A stretch of DNA of 64,000 nt, taken from assembly GCF_003667505.1 (NCBI RefSeq), contig NZ_RCVJ01000147.1:56053-120052 (forward strand). Reading direction: 5' to 3'. A program made the position numbers and the translations under genes. Under the pieces are notes generated by a model. The model saw only the letters and a program-made list of their open reading frames with translations. It was not told the origin of the DNA and searched no databases. Every line of letters begins with the position of its first letter. Position 1 is the stretch's first letter. Below are positions 31,967-41,387 of this stretch, one piece after another. The DNA comes from Micromonospora sp. BL4 (GTDB lineage: Bacteria > Actinomycetota > Actinomycetes > Mycobacteriales > Micromonosporaceae).

Positions 31967-34450
31967 TCAGTCGCGTTCGACCAGGTGGCCGACCACCGTC
32001 GGGCCGAGCATCACGGCGAAGCCGGAACCGTCGCGGCGCGGATCCGCCGCGGGCAGCTCGACCGGTTCGCCGGTGCCGGTGGCGCCCACCGGCCGCGGCC
32101 CCACCCAGGCGACCGCCACGTCCGTCTCGTCCTTGAGGAAGCGGTGCGCGCGCACACCGCCGGTCGCCCGCCCCTTCGCCGGGTACGCCTTGAACGGCGT
32201 CACCTTCACCGTCGCCCCGGTGGAGGTGACCACCATCGGCTCACCGTGCCCCGGATCGTCGGTGGCGACCGCGCCGAAGAAGACCACCCGGGCTCCGGCG
32301 GGCAGGTTGATGCCGGCCATGCCGCCGCCCTTGAGGCCCTGCGGGCGGACCAGCCCGGCGGCGAAGCGCAGCAGCGACGCCTCCGAGGTGACGAAGGTCA
32401 GCGTCTCGGCCCCGCTGGTCAGCCAGGTCGCCCCGACCACCTCGTCGCCGTCCCGCAGGCCGATCACCTCGAACTCGTCGGAGCGCACCGGCCACTCCGG
32501 CGCGCAGACCTTCACCACGCCCTGCCGGGTGCCGAGCGCCAGCCCCGGCGAGCCGTCCGCCGGCCCGCCGAGCGGGGCCAGGCCGACCACCGTCTCCCCC
32601 GCCTCCAGCGGCACCAGCTCGGCGGCGGACATGCCGCCCCGCAACGACACCGTGCCAGCCTGCTCGGGCAGCACCGGCAACGGCAGCACGTCGATCTTGA
32701 AGGCCCGACCGGCGCTGGTCACCAGCAACACCCGCCCACGGGCGGTGGAGTGCACGATCGCGCGTACCGTGTCGTGCTTGACCCGACCGTTGCGGCGACG
32801 CCCCTCGGCGCTCTCCTCCGACTCGGCGGCGGTCCGGGCGACCAGCCCGGTCGCGGAGAGGATCACCTGACACGGGTCGTCCGCGACCTCGAGCGGCCCG
32901 GCCGGCGCGGACGCGGCCAGCACCTCCTTGAGGTCGCCGTCGACCAGCGTGGTACGCCGCTCGGTGCCGAACTGCTTGACCACGGCGGCCAGCTCGTCGG
33001 AGACCAGCTTCTTGAGCACCCTGTCGTCGTCGAGGATGGTGGACAGCTCGGCGATCTCGGCGCGCAGCCGCTCCTGCTCGGCCTCCAGCTCGATCCGGTC
33101 GTACTTCGTCAGGCGGCGCAGCGGAGTGTCCAGGATGTACGTGGCCTGGATGTCGGACAGGCCGAACTGGCTCATCAGGCCGTCCTTGGCGGCCTGCGCG
33201 TCGTCGCTGCCCCGGATCAGCCGGACCACCCGGTCGATGTCCAGCAGCGCGATCAGCAGACCGTCGACCAGGTGCAGCCGCTCCTGACGCTTGCGGCGGC
33301 GGTACGAGCTGCGCCGGGTCACCACCTCGTACCGGTGGGCCAGGAACACCTCCAGCAGCGCCTTCAGCCCGAGCGTGCGCGGCTGCCCGTCCACCAGGAC
33401 CAGGTTGTTGACGCCGAACGACTGCTCCAGCGGGGTGAGCCGGTAGAGGTCGGCGAGCAACGCCTGCGGGTTGACCCCCACCTTGCACTCGATGACCAGT
33501 CGGGTGCCGCTCTCCCGGTCCGTGAGGTCCTTGACGTCGGCGATGCCGGTCAGCCGCTTGGTCTTGGTGACCTCGTTGGTGATCGCCGCGATGACCTTCT
33601 CCGCGCCGATGCCGTACGGCAGCTCGACCACGGTGATGCCCTGGCGGCCCCGGCTGCCCTCGATCGGGCCGATCTCCACCTTGCCGCGCATCCGCACCAC
33701 GCCGCGCCCGGTCTCGTACGCCCGGCGCACCTCGTCCAGGCCGAGCAGCACGCCGCCGGTGGGCAGGTCGGGGCCGGGGACGAACTCCATGAGCTTGTCC
33801 AGAGTGGCGTCCGGGTGGTTGATCAGCCAGCGGGCGGCGGAGACCACCTCCGCCAGGTTGTGCGGGATCATGTTGGTCGCCATCCCGACCGCGATCCCGG
33901 ACGCGCCGTTGACCAGCAGGTTGGGGAAGGCGGCCGGCAGCACGGTCGGCTGGGTCAGCGAGCCGTCGTAGTTGGGCTCGACGTCGACGGTGTCCTCGCC
34001 CAGCTCACCGACGAGCAGCATCGCCTCCCGCGACATCCGCGCCTCGGTGTAACGCGCGGCTGCCGGGCCGTCGTCGGGGGAGCCGAAGTTGCCGTGCCCG
34101 TCTATCAGCGGGACGTTGAGCGAGAAGTCCTGCGCGAGGCGGACCATCGCGTCGTAGATCGCCGTGTCGCCGTGCGGGTGGTACTTGCCCATCACGTCGC
34201 CGACCACCCGGGCGGACTTCACGTGCCCGCGGTCCGGGCGGTAGCCCTGCTCGTACATGGACCAGAGGATGCGCCGGTGCACCGGCTTGAGGCCGTCGCG
34301 GGCGTCGGGCAGGGCGCGGGAGTGGATGACCGAGAACGCGTACTCCAGATAGGAGTCGGAAACCTCGGTGACCAGCGGGTTGTCGAAGACCCGCGCGCCG
34401 GCCTGGTCGAACGAGGAGAGATCGACCTTGTTTTCCTTGCGGCGTGCCAT
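31967..34450 (-). CDS. parC: DNA topoisomerase IV subunit A
   Basis: 827 residues from ATG at 34450. The N-terminal winged-helix/tower region carries RALPDARDGLKPVHRRILWSM and GKYHPHGDTAIYDAMVRLAQ, with the strand-breaking tyrosine at Y134 in AAARYTEARM. The C-terminal beta-propeller region has imperfect repeats with LVTSAGRAFKI-type strands and no clear GyrA box (QRRGGKG). That, and the parE gene upstream, favour topoisomerase IV over gyrase. The quinolone-pocket position equivalent to E. coli ParC Ser80 is Thr96 and the Glu84 equivalent is Asp100. It starts 32 bp after parE. Confidence 0.93.
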   Translation of the reverse strand: MARRKENKVDLSSFDQAGARVFDNPLVTEVSDSYLEYAFSVIHSRALPDARDGLKPVHRRILWSMYEQGYRPDRGHVKSARVVGDVMGKYHPHGDTAIYDAMVRLAQDFSLNVPLIDGHGNFGSPDDGPAAARYTEARMSREAMLLVGELGEDTVDVEPNYDGSLTQPTVLPAAFPNLLVNGASGIAVGMATNMIPHNLAEVVSAARWLINHPDATLDKLMEFVPGPDLPTGGVLLGLDEVRRAYETGRGVVRMRGKVEIGPIEGSRGRQGITVVELPYGIGAEKVIAAITNEVTKTKRLTGIADVKDLTDRESGTRLVIECKVGVNPQALLADLYRLTPLEQSFGVNNLVLVDGQPRTLGLKALLEVFLAHRYEVVTRRSSYRRRKRQERLHLVDGLLIALLDIDRVVRLIRGSDDAQAAKDGLMSQFGLSDIQATYILDTPLRRLTKYDRIELEAEQERLRAEIAELSTILDDDRVLKKLVSDELAAVVKQFGTERRTTLVDGDLKEVLAASAPAGPLEVADDPCQVILSATGLVARTAAESEESAEGRRRNGRVKHDTVRAIVHSTARGRVLLVTSAGRAFKIDVLPLPVLPEQAGTVSLRGGMSAAELVPLEAGETVVGLAPLGGPADGSPGLALGTRQGVVKVCAPEWPVRSDEFEVIGLRDGDEVVGATWLTSGAETLTFVTSEASLLRFAAGLVRPQGLKGGGMAGINLPAGARVVFFGAVATDDPGHGEPMVVTSTGATVKVTPFKAYPAKGRATGGVRAHRFLKDETDVAVAWVGPRPVGATGTGEPVELPAADPRRDGSGFAVMLGPTVVGHLVERD

Positions 34451-34482
34451 GACTCAGCTTTCCCCTCGGACGGTACGCGTGC

Positions 34483-36540
34483 TCATGCGTCGATCGCCTC
34501 GCGGTCGACCCGGTCGGCCGAGTCGATCAGCCAGTTGCGGCGCGGCTCGACCTTCTCCCCCATCAGCAGTTCGAGGATCCGTTCGGCGGCGTCCACGTCG
34601 TCGAGGGTGATCCGGCGGACGGCGCGGGTGGCCGGGTTCATCGTGGTGTCCCACAGCTCGTCGGCGTCCATCTCACCGAGGCCCTTGAAGCGCGGGATGG
34701 GGGTGACGATCTGCTTGCCGGCCTTCTCCAGCTTGCGGACCGTCGCCTCCATCTCGGCCTGGGTGTAGGTGTAGGTGGTCTGCGGGTTGCGCCCCTTGGT
34801 GGTGATCTTGTGCAGGGGCGGCATCGCGGCGTAGAGCCGGCCGGCCTCGATCAACGGGCGCATGTACCGGGCGAAGAGGGTGATCAGCAGCGTGCGGATG
34901 TGCGCGCCGTCCACGTCCGCGTCGGCCATGATCAGCACCCGGCCGTAGCGCAGTGCGGAGAGGTCGAAGGTGCGCCCCGAGCCGGCGCCGAGCACCTGGA
35001 CGATCGCCGCGCACTCGGCGTTGTCCAACACCTGCTGGAGGTTGGCCTTCTGCACGTTGAGGATCTTTCCCCGGATCGGCAGCAGCGCCTGGTATTCCGA
35101 GGAGCGGGCCATGCGGCTCGTCCCGAGGGCGCTGTCGCCCTCGACGATGAACAGCTCGCTGCGGTCGATGCCGGTGGCGCGGCAGTCGACCAGCTTCGGC
35201 GGCATCGACGCGCCCTCCAGGGCGGTCTTGCGCCGGGCGGCGTCCTTCTGCTGCTTCTGGGTGAGCCGTACCCGCGCCGCGTCGACGATCTTCTGCAGGA
35301 CTGTGCGCGCCTCGGCCTTGGTGCGCCGGTCCTCCAGCCACGCCTTGAGGTGCGCCTCGACCAGGGTGTGGATGACCTTGGTGATGCCGGTGGTGGAGAG
35401 CTCGTCCTTGGTCTGCGAGGTGAACTGCGGCTCGGGGATCCGCACGTGCACGACCGCGGTCATCCCCTCCAGGACGTCGTCGAGGGTGGGCGGCTCCTCC
35501 TTGGCCTTGAGCAGGCCGCGGGTGTTGCGGATCGCGTCGGCGAGGGTGCGGACGAGGGCCCGCTCGAAGCCCTTGCGGTGGGTGCCGCCGTGCGCGTTGC
35601 GAATGGTGTTGGTGAAGCACTCGACGGTGCGCTCGTAGCCGGTGCCCCAGCGGAACGCCACCTCGACCTCGGCGCGGCGCTGCACGTTGGACTGCATGAC
35701 GCCGTTGGCGTCGGCGGCGTTCTCCCGGTACGTCCCCTCGCCGTTGACGAGCAGGGTGCCCGAGACCGGCCGGTCGCCGGCCGGGGCGAGGAACTCCACC
35801 ATGTCGCTGAGCCCGTTGGGGTAGTGGAACTTCTCCTCGGCGGGCGCCTCGCCGGTCAGGTCGCGCAGCAGGTACAGCACGCCGGGGACCAGGAAGGCGG
35901 TGTTGCGCAGCTTCATCCGGACCGCGTCGACGTCGAGCGCCGCGCCGGTCTCGAAGTAGCGGGCGTCGTGCCACCAGCGGATCGAGGTGCCGGTGGACTG
36001 CCTGCGCTTCATCGCGCCGATCACCTGGAGCCCGGGACCGGCGGTGAACGGAGCGTCCGGCCCGTCGCCGTCGAAGATCCCCGGCACGCCGTGCCGGAAG
36101 GACATCGAGTGGATCTTGCCGGCGCGGCGGACGGTCACGTCGAATCGGCGGGACAGGGCGTTGACCGCGGACGCGCCGACGCCGTGCAGGCCGCCGGAGG
36201 TCTTGTAACCGGAGCCGCCGAACTTGCCGCCGGCGTGCAGCCGGGTGAGCACCAGCTCGACGCCGGAGATGCCGGATTTGGCGTGCACGTCGGTGGGGAT
36301 GCCCCGGCCGTCGTCGTCGACCTGCACCGAGCCGTCGGCGTGCAGTGTCACCTCGACGTTGGTGGCGTGACCGGCGACACCCTCGTCGGTGGAGTTGTCG
36401 AGGATCTCGTTGACGAGGTGACCCACGCCACGGCTGTCGGTGGAACCGATGTACATGCCGGGCCGCTTGCGGACGGCGTCCAGCCCCTCAAGGTGGGTGA
36501 GGTCATCGGCCCCGTACAGGGTGTCAGGCTCTGCGGTCAA
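34483..36540 (-). CDS. parE: DNA topoisomerase IV subunit B
   Basis: 685 residues from TTG at 36540; GGGGAG lies upstream and the family's start region (GLDAVRKRPGMYIGSTDSRG) follows after 17 residues. The GHKL ATPase motifs are EILDNSTDEG, VDDDGRGIPTD and the lid GGSGYKTSGGLHGVGASAVNALS. The TOPRIM domain has FIVEGDSALG and IMADADVDGAHI. A further open frame upstream of the TTG contains no good start. With ParC it decatenates replicated chromosomes. parE-parC form a leftward operon. Confidence 0.93.
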   Translation of the reverse strand: MTAEPDTLYGADDLTHLEGLDAVRKRPGMYIGSTDSRGVGHLVNEILDNSTDEGVAGHATNVEVTLHADGSVQVDDDGRGIPTDVHAKSGISGVELVLTRLHAGGKFGGSGYKTSGGLHGVGASAVNALSRRFDVTVRRAGKIHSMSFRHGVPGIFDGDGPDAPFTAGPGLQVIGAMKRRQSTGTSIRWWHDARYFETGAALDVDAVRMKLRNTAFLVPGVLYLLRDLTGEAPAEEKFHYPNGLSDMVEFLAPAGDRPVSGTLLVNGEGTYRENAADANGVMQSNVQRRAEVEVAFRWGTGYERTVECFTNTIRNAHGGTHRKGFERALVRTLADAIRNTRGLLKAKEEPPTLDDVLEGMTAVVHVRIPEPQFTSQTKDELSTTGITKVIHTLVEAHLKAWLEDRRTKAEARTVLQKIVDAARVRLTQKQQKDAARRKTALEGASMPPKLVDCRATGIDRSELFIVEGDSALGTSRMARSSEYQALLPIRGKILNVQKANLQQVLDNAECAAIVQVLGAGSGRTFDLSALRYGRVLIMADADVDGAHIRTLLITLFARYMRPLIEAGRLYAAMPPLHKITTKGRNPQTTYTYTQAEMEATVRKLEKAGKQIVTPIPRFKGLGEMDADELWDTTMNPATRAVRRITLDDVDAAERILELLMGEKVEPRRNWLIDSADRVDREAIDA

Positions 36541-36816
36541 CTGGTCGTACTCCCCGGTCTCGGCGGTGTGCTGCCGGTCACCGGCGACATCAGCCGGCGT
36601 GGCGCGCCGCAGCGAGCCTAGCCCGCGGCTGGGACAACTCCCGGAGGACCTACGCGACCCGCCGTGCCTCGGCGCCCGGACGTGAGCCAACGAACAGCTC
36701 GCGGCCAGCCCCGACCGGGCGGCCGGCGGCGGTCGCGGGGCCACGGACGGGCGGTTCGGTCGCTAGGCTGACCGGCGATCGCGAGCGGCACGCGCCGGCG
36801 CGGGGCGGGGGCGGAC

Positions 36817-37482
36817 ATGGCAGAGGACGAGGCGACCGGACGGCTGGCTGCGGCGTCGCCGGCCGTCGGCGATCCGACGGGCTGGTTCGAGCGGCTCTAC
36901 ACCGAGGCGGAGCGCGGCGAGGCGGTCGTCCCGTGGGATCGCGACGCCCCGCACGGCCTGCTCGTCGAGTGGACCACCGAGAGGTGTCTGACGGGGGCCG
37001 GCCGCCGGGCGGTCGTGGTCGGCTGCGGGTACGGGCGGGACGCTGAGCACATCGCGGGGCTGGGCTTCGAAACGGCGGCCTTCGACATCTCCCCCACCGC
37101 GGTGGCCGCTGCCCGCGACCGGCACCCCGGCTCGACGGTGGACTACCGCGTCGCCGATGTGCTGGACCCGCCACCGGCCTGGCGACGGTCGTTCGACCTG
37201 GTGGTGGAGAGCATGACCGTGCAGGCGCTGCCGGCGGAGATCCGGGCCGCCGCGATCGGCGCGGTGGGCGAGTTGGTCGCGCCGGGAGGCACGCTGCTGG
37301 TGATCGCCGCTGGCCGCGCCGACGAGGAGCCCACACCGGTCGCGCCGCCCTGGCCGTTGACCCGCGTCGAGATCGACGCGTTCGCCGGCGCCGGGCTCGT
37401 GCCGGTCCTGGTGGAGGGGATCCAGGACCAGAGCGGGGTACGCCGTTGGCGTGCCGAGTTCCACCGCGGGCCGATCCGGTGA
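36817..37482 (+). CDS. SAM-dependent class I methyltransferase
   Basis: 221 residues. GWFERLYTEAERGEAVVPWDRDAPH at the N-terminus, AVVVGCGYGRDAEHIA as motif I, FDISPTAVAAARDR as motif II and the downstream FDLVVESMTVQALP are typical of the TPMT/thiol-type or general small-molecule methyltransferases of actinomycetes. The substrate is unknown. It starts 277 bp from the divergent parE start, and its stop overlaps the next gene's GTG by 4 bp. Confidence 0.87.
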   Translation: MAEDEATGRLAAASPAVGDPTGWFERLYTEAERGEAVVPWDRDAPHGLLVEWTTERCLTGAGRRAVVVGCGYGRDAEHIAGLGFETAAFDISPTAVAAARDRHPGSTVDYRVADVLDPPPAWRRSFDLVVESMTVQALPAEIRAAAIGAVGELVAPGGTLLVIAAGRADEEPTPVAPPWPLTRVEIDAFAGAGLVPVLVEGIQDQSGVRRWRAEFHRGPIR

Positions 37483-38267
37483 CCGCGTTGAGGAACCCGG
37501 ACGATCCGGGTACGACCGGCCCGCAGGAGGCGATCGTGGTGGACGGGACGATGCGGGGCCCTCTCCAGCGCGCCATCGGTACGCGCGCCCGCCGCTGGCT
37601 GCTCGCGGGCACGTTGCTGGCGGGTGTGCTCGCCGCGGTGGCGCTGACCGCGGCGGCGGCTCCCGACGACCGGACGTTCGCCGCGCTCTCGGACACGGTC
37701 CAGAGCCTGATGTCGGTCCTGACGCCGCTGTTCGGCATCCTGCTGGTGCGGGACCTGCGTCGGGCGCCCGACGCCGTCCGGGTCACGCCCACGGTGCTCG
37801 CGGTGTGCCTGCCGGCCGTCGTCATCGGCGTCGGCGGGGTGCTGGTCTGCGCCGCGACGCTCGCCCTCACGCCGGCCGATGTCGCCGATGATCCGTGGCG
37901 ACACGTCGGGACCGTCGCGGTGGGCGGTGTGCTGGTGCAGATCGTCGCCGGGTTGGTGGGCACCGGCCTGGGTCTGCTGCTGCGTTCGCCGGTCGTCGCG
38001 TTCCTCGCCACCATCGTGTTGCCGCTGGGCCTGTACGCGCTGCTGGGCGGTGTGGACGCCCTCCGTCCCGCGCAGCCGTGGCTCACCCCGTACGGCAGCG
38101 TGCGCAACCTGCTCTCGGGGGACATGAGCGTGCTGCGGTGGGTGCAGTGGTTGTGCGTCCTGCTGATCTGGGGTGTCGGTCTGAACGCCGCCGGCGCGGC
38201 CGCGTCGAGGCGCCGCGGCAACCCGCCCGGCAGGTCGGTCGGCGCGGCAGCAGGCGAGGGTCGGTGA
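37479..38267 (+). CDS. Six-helix membrane protein, ABC-2 permease-like, unknown function
   Basis: 262 residues from GTG at 37479, overlapping the methyltransferase stop. After about 40 polar residues there are about six hydrophobic helices, with a central TVAVGGVLVQIVAGLVGTGLGLLLRS and a SVRNLLSG loop reminiscent of ABC-2 type permeases. No ATPase gene is nearby, so transport activity is uncertain. The overlap with the methyltransferase suggests a joint role that I cannot name. Confidence 0.75.
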   Translation: MTALRNPDDPGTTGPQEAIVVDGTMRGPLQRAIGTRARRWLLAGTLLAGVLAAVALTAAAAPDDRTFAALSDTVQSLMSVLTPLFGILLVRDLRRAPDAVRVTPTVLAVCLPAVVIGVGGVLVCAATLALTPADVADDPWRHVGTVAVGGVLVQIVAGLVGTGLGLLLRSPVVAFLATIVLPLGLYALLGGVDALRPAQPWLTPYGSVRNLLSGDMSVLRWVQWLCVLLIWGVGLNAAGAAASRRRGNPPGRSVGAAAGEGR

Positions 38268-38580
38268 AGCCGGTGTTGTCGACCGTCGCGTCGACCCGGG
38301 GAAGCGGGTCCGCCTCGGCGAGGTAGGCGCGTTGGGCGGCGAGGTACCGGTCCCGGTGCAGCGCCTCGGCCGCCGCGTCGCCCTCCCGACTGCCGCCGCG
38401 TCGCCCTCCCGACTGCCGTCGCGGACCACACCGCGCCCATCGACAGCTCCGCCGCGACCTCCACCCAGATGCGGTATTCCCAGAGGTCGTCCAGCTCGGG
38501 GCGGGCCGGCGGGTTCCCGCAGGAGGGCCCGGATCGCCGGCAGGTCGAGCTCATCGACCAGCGTGGTCCGCGTGGTCGAG
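38265..38580 (-). pseudogene. Decayed uridine/nucleoside-kinase-like gene fragment
   Basis: On the minus strand, pieces of one protein appear in different frames: ELDDLWEYRIWVEVAAELSM, then GVVRDGSREGDAAA, then AEALHRDRYLAAQRAYLAEA followed by PLPRVDATVDNTGF. Joined, they match the C-terminal half of actinobacterial uridine-kinase-like NTPases as I remember them. The frames are broken by at least two shifts, one of them caused by a perfect 23-bp tandem duplication (38371-38393 and 38394-38416). The ATP-binding N-terminal half is missing; a rightward SGNH hydrolase gene occupies that side. Nothing else is seen in the 38268-38745 gap. Confidence 0.75.
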
Positions 38581-38745
38581 CCGGGCCGCGGGCAGGGGTT
38601 GCCGCCAGGTGGAGGCCGAATGGTGTACCGGGGCGGGCGTGTCCTTCATCGAACGATTCTGTTGCGAGCCATTGACGCCCGTTGCACGGGGGTGATCTGA
38701 TCGCGCTCTCAGAGAATCTTTCATCTTTCGATGGATGGGAGCCCC

Positions 38746-40002
38746 ATGCCCAGGTTCCGGCGTACCGCGCTCGCCGCGGCACTCACGATCGTCACGGCGG
38801 CGCTGTCGACCGCCGTTGCGCTGCCCGCCCCCGCGTCCGCCGCGCTGCCCACCGCCGCGGTGGCGCTCGGCGACAGCTTCATCAGCGGCGAGGGCGCCGG
38901 GGCGTACACCCCGGTCGTCGACGTCAACGGCGTCGCCCAGGGCTTCCCCGGCTGGACGGCGCCCAACAACAACGCGTTCTTCTGCCACCGATCGGCGAAC
39001 GCCTCGCTGAACCAGGCGAACCTGCCGGGCATCCAGAACCGGTTCAACCTGGCCTGCTCCGGCGGCCAGCCCCACGACATCGCCACCGCGTCGAGCGCGC
39101 GGGCCAACGGCCGGACGGTGGCCGCGCAGATCGACCAGCTGCGCGCCGTCGCGCAGACCCAGGACATCGACCTGGTGCTGATCGGCCTCGGGTCGAACAA
39201 CAGCTCGTTCACCTTCGGCAGCGTGGCGGAGAAGTGCGCCAACCGGTTCATCGCCGACGCCTGGACGGGCTGGTGGGAGTTCTGGGCGTACCTGGGCGGC
39301 CCGGTGGAGCAGAAGCCGTGCACCGACGCCGACCTCGCCACCGCCGCACAGCTCAGCGCCGCGACCGCTGAGACCACCGCCGCGGTACGACAGCTGCTGA
39401 CCACCCTCGACCAGGTGGACGCGGACGGGCAGCACCGGATCGTGTTCCAGGACTACACCAACCCGCTGCCGATGGACCTGAACCCGACCTTCCACACCGA
39501 GGACGGCCGGGACGACACCCGGGACAAGTTCCGTGACCTGGGAGCCGAGCGGTACGCGGCCGGTTGCCCGATCCACCGGGCCAGCCTGCTGCCCGGACAC
39601 CGCTTCTCGCAGGGCCTCGGCACGCTGGTGAAGTCCACCCGGGACACCCTGGCCGCCGAGTTCCCCGCCGCCGACCTGGTCTACCTCAACGTGCAGCGGG
39701 CCTTCGACGGCGCGCGGCTCTGCGAGTCGTCGAGCAGCCCGACCGGCGCGCTGGCCACCCCGATCCGGCTCCAGGACAGCCCCAACGGCACCTTCGTCAC
39801 CAGCCTCTCCGGCAAGGACAAGATCGCGATCCAGCGCATCGCCAACACCTGCGTCAGCTACTTCCAGACCTGCCAGGAGTCGTGGCACCCGAACGCCACC
39901 GGGCACCAGGTGCTCGGTCAGTGCCTCAGCGGCGCCGCCACCACCAGCGCCCGCGCGGTGGCGTGTGTCCGGGCCAGCAACGGGACGATCTCCGTCTCCT
40001 GA
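38746..40002 (+). CDS. Secreted SGNH/GDSL-family hydrolase
   Basis: 418 residues from ATG at 38746 (GGATGGGAG upstream), with a Sec signal peptide: RFRRTALAAALTIVTAALS, a hydrophobic core and an APASA-AL cleavage site near residue 33. Block I is VALGDSFISGEGAG, block III-like GLGSNNSS supplies Gly/Asn, and SWHPNATGHQVL is the C-terminal Asp/His-type block (here with WHP). Several cysteines probably form disulphides. It is likely an extracellular lipase or esterase. It is monocistronic, with a terminator hairpin after it. Confidence 0.88.
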   Translation: MPRFRRTALAAALTIVTAALSTAVALPAPASAALPTAAVALGDSFISGEGAGAYTPVVDVNGVAQGFPGWTAPNNNAFFCHRSANASLNQANLPGIQNRFNLACSGGQPHDIATASSARANGRTVAAQIDQLRAVAQTQDIDLVLIGLGSNNSSFTFGSVAEKCANRFIADAWTGWWEFWAYLGGPVEQKPCTDADLATAAQLSAATAETTAAVRQLLTTLDQVDADGQHRIVFQDYTNPLPMDLNPTFHTEDGRDDTRDKFRDLGAERYAAGCPIHRASLLPGHRFSQGLGTLVKSTRDTLAAEFPAADLVYLNVQRAFDGARLCESSSSPTGALATPIRLQDSPNGTFVTSLSGKDKIAIQRIANTCVSYFQTCQESWHPNATGHQVLGQCLSGAATTSARAVACVRASNGTISVS

Positions 40003-40015
40003 CCGACAGCACGAC

Positions 40016-40046
40016 CGGAGGCTCCGCCACCCCGGCGGGGCCTCCG
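40016..40046. terminator. Terminator hairpin after the SGNH hydrolase gene
   Basis: A 13-bp stem with one G-U pair and a five-base loop (arms 40016-40028 and 40034-40046) begins 14 bp after the stop. It is a typical T-poor actinobacterial terminator. Confidence 0.7.
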
Positions 40047-40114
40047 TCGCGTACACGGAGGAGAGCGGGCAGCGGCGGCTACCCGCCGGTAATGTCGGCC
40101 CGTAAGCTGGGCCG

Positions 40115-40978
40115 GTGAGCGGGGACACGGAGTACGCGCAGGAGTTCGTCGACGTCGACGGCGGTCGCCTCGGCGTACAGGTGTATCCGGAGCCGGACGG
40201 ACCGGCGGGTGCGCCGATGGTGGTGATCTGGCCGGCCATGGGGGTCCGGGCCCGCTACTACCGGCCGTTCGCGGCCGCGCTGCGCGCCGCGGGGCTGGCG
40301 GTGGTCGTCGTTGACCTCCGCGGCACCGGCACGAGCACGCCCGCGCCGAGCCGCGCCGACCGGCACGGCTACAGCGAACTGGCGGCCGACGTCGGTGCCG
40401 TGCTGGCCGCGCTCAAGCCGCGGCTGGACGGGCGTGCCCGGCTGCTGCTGGGGCACTCGCTCGGCGGGCAGGCAGCGCTGCTGCACCTCGCCCTGCACGG
40501 CGGTGACGCGGTGGACGGACTGGCGCTGGTCGCCGTCGGCGTCCCCTACTGGCGAAGCTATCCGGGCCGGCGCGGCTTCGGCGTGCTCCCGTACACCCAG
40601 GGGATCGCCGCGACCGCCGCGCTGCTCGGGGTCTGGCCGGGCTGGGGTTTCGGCGGCCGGCAGGCACGCGGGGTGATCAGGGACTGGGCGTACACCGCGC
40701 GGACCGGCCGTTTCCCCCGACTGGACGGAACGGACACCGAGGCGGCGGTACGCGCGGTACGAACCCCGGTGCTTGCGGTCAGCGTGGACGACGACCAGTA
40801 CACGCCGCACGAGTCCATGGACCACCTCTGCGCGAAGCTCACCGCGGCGCCGCTGACCCGGGAGCGGTACACAGTGGCGCAGGCCGGCGCCGCGCTGGAC
40901 CACTTCACCTGGGTCCGCGCGAGCATCCCGCTGGCACACCGGGTCGTCCGCTTCGCCGGCGGCCTGCCGCGCCGCTGA
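40115..40978 (+). CDS. Alpha/beta hydrolase, serine-aminopeptidase-like
   Basis: 287 residues from GTG at 40115. It is an alpha/beta-hydrolase: VVIWPAMGVRARYYRPFA at the oxyanion strand, VVDLRGTGTS, nucleophile elbow LGHSLGGQAAL, acid in SVDDDQYTP and a late histidine in ALDHFTWVR. The family resembles S33-type or YheT-like hydrolases of unknown substrate. It is convergent with the small leftward gene that follows. Confidence 0.86.
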   Translation: MSGDTEYAQEFVDVDGGRLGVQVYPEPDGPAGAPMVVIWPAMGVRARYYRPFAAALRAAGLAVVVVDLRGTGTSTPAPSRADRHGYSELAADVGAVLAALKPRLDGRARLLLGHSLGGQAALLHLALHGGDAVDGLALVAVGVPYWRSYPGRRGFGVLPYTQGIAATAALLGVWPGWGFGGRQARGVIRDWAYTARTGRFPRLDGTDTEAAVRAVRTPVLAVSVDDDQYTPHESMDHLCAKLTAAPLTRERYTVAQAGAALDHFTWVRASIPLAHRVVRFAGGLPRR

Positions 40979-41019
40979 AGAGGTGCCGGCCGGTCATCGT
41001 GTGGGCCCGGCCGGCCCGC

Positions 41020-41190
41020 TCACTCGTCCTGATCCAGCGGCACCAGGTCCCCGTCGCGCTCCACCCGGACCTCACCGTGGTCCTTGCGCGGCGGGACCTC
41101 CGCGGTGTTCTTGTGCGGGTCGTTGTCCGGGTGCATGAGCACCGCGTCGGTACTGGCGGTCTTCTCCCGGCTCTCCTCCGGCTGCGACAT
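41020..41190 (-). CDS. Small charged protein, 56 residues
   Basis: A short leftward gene whose ATG at 41190 follows an excellent GGAGAGGGGAACGGG ribosome site. The product is very polar and has no membrane segment: MSQPEESREKTASTDAVLMH, then repeated acidic and basic residues, ending DGDLVPLDQDE. I do not recognise a family. The ribosome site and the convergent position between two genes support it. The 197-bp gap to the next gene shows nothing else. Confidence 0.7.
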   Translation of the reverse strand: MSQPEESREKTASTDAVLMHPDNDPHKNTAEVPPRKDHGEVRVERDGDLVPLDQDE

Positions 41191-41387
41191 CCCGTTCCCC
41201 TCTCCCTCAGCGTCCGTCGAGATCTACCCACCACGGACCGAACGACTCCTGCCGGCGACGATGCGGCACCCCCGTGCCCGGATGTCCCGGGAGTACCGGA
41301 TGCGGCGTGGATCGGCCGGCCAGGGACGGGGTTAGCCGCCCGGGCGGCGGGTAAGCCGCAGCGCCCGACACGGCGGAAGGGGATCAG

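Noticed and set aside
31985..34768. A 927-codon open frame on the plus strand opposite parC
   Set aside because: It lies exactly antisense to parC; its translation is low-complexity Gly/Arg/His/Val-rich sequence without domains, a normal by-product of high third-position GC.
31967..36540. Chromosome origin with gyrB-gyrA
   Set aside because: The subunits look like topoisomerase IV (no clear GyrA box, parE-parC order) and no dnaA, dnaN or recF is nearby.
36650..38782. A 710-codon minus-strand frame covering the methyltransferase, membrane protein and kinase remnant
   Set aside because: Only its part near 38265-38580 resembles a protein, and that part is broken across frames; the rest is antisense to real plus-strand genes.
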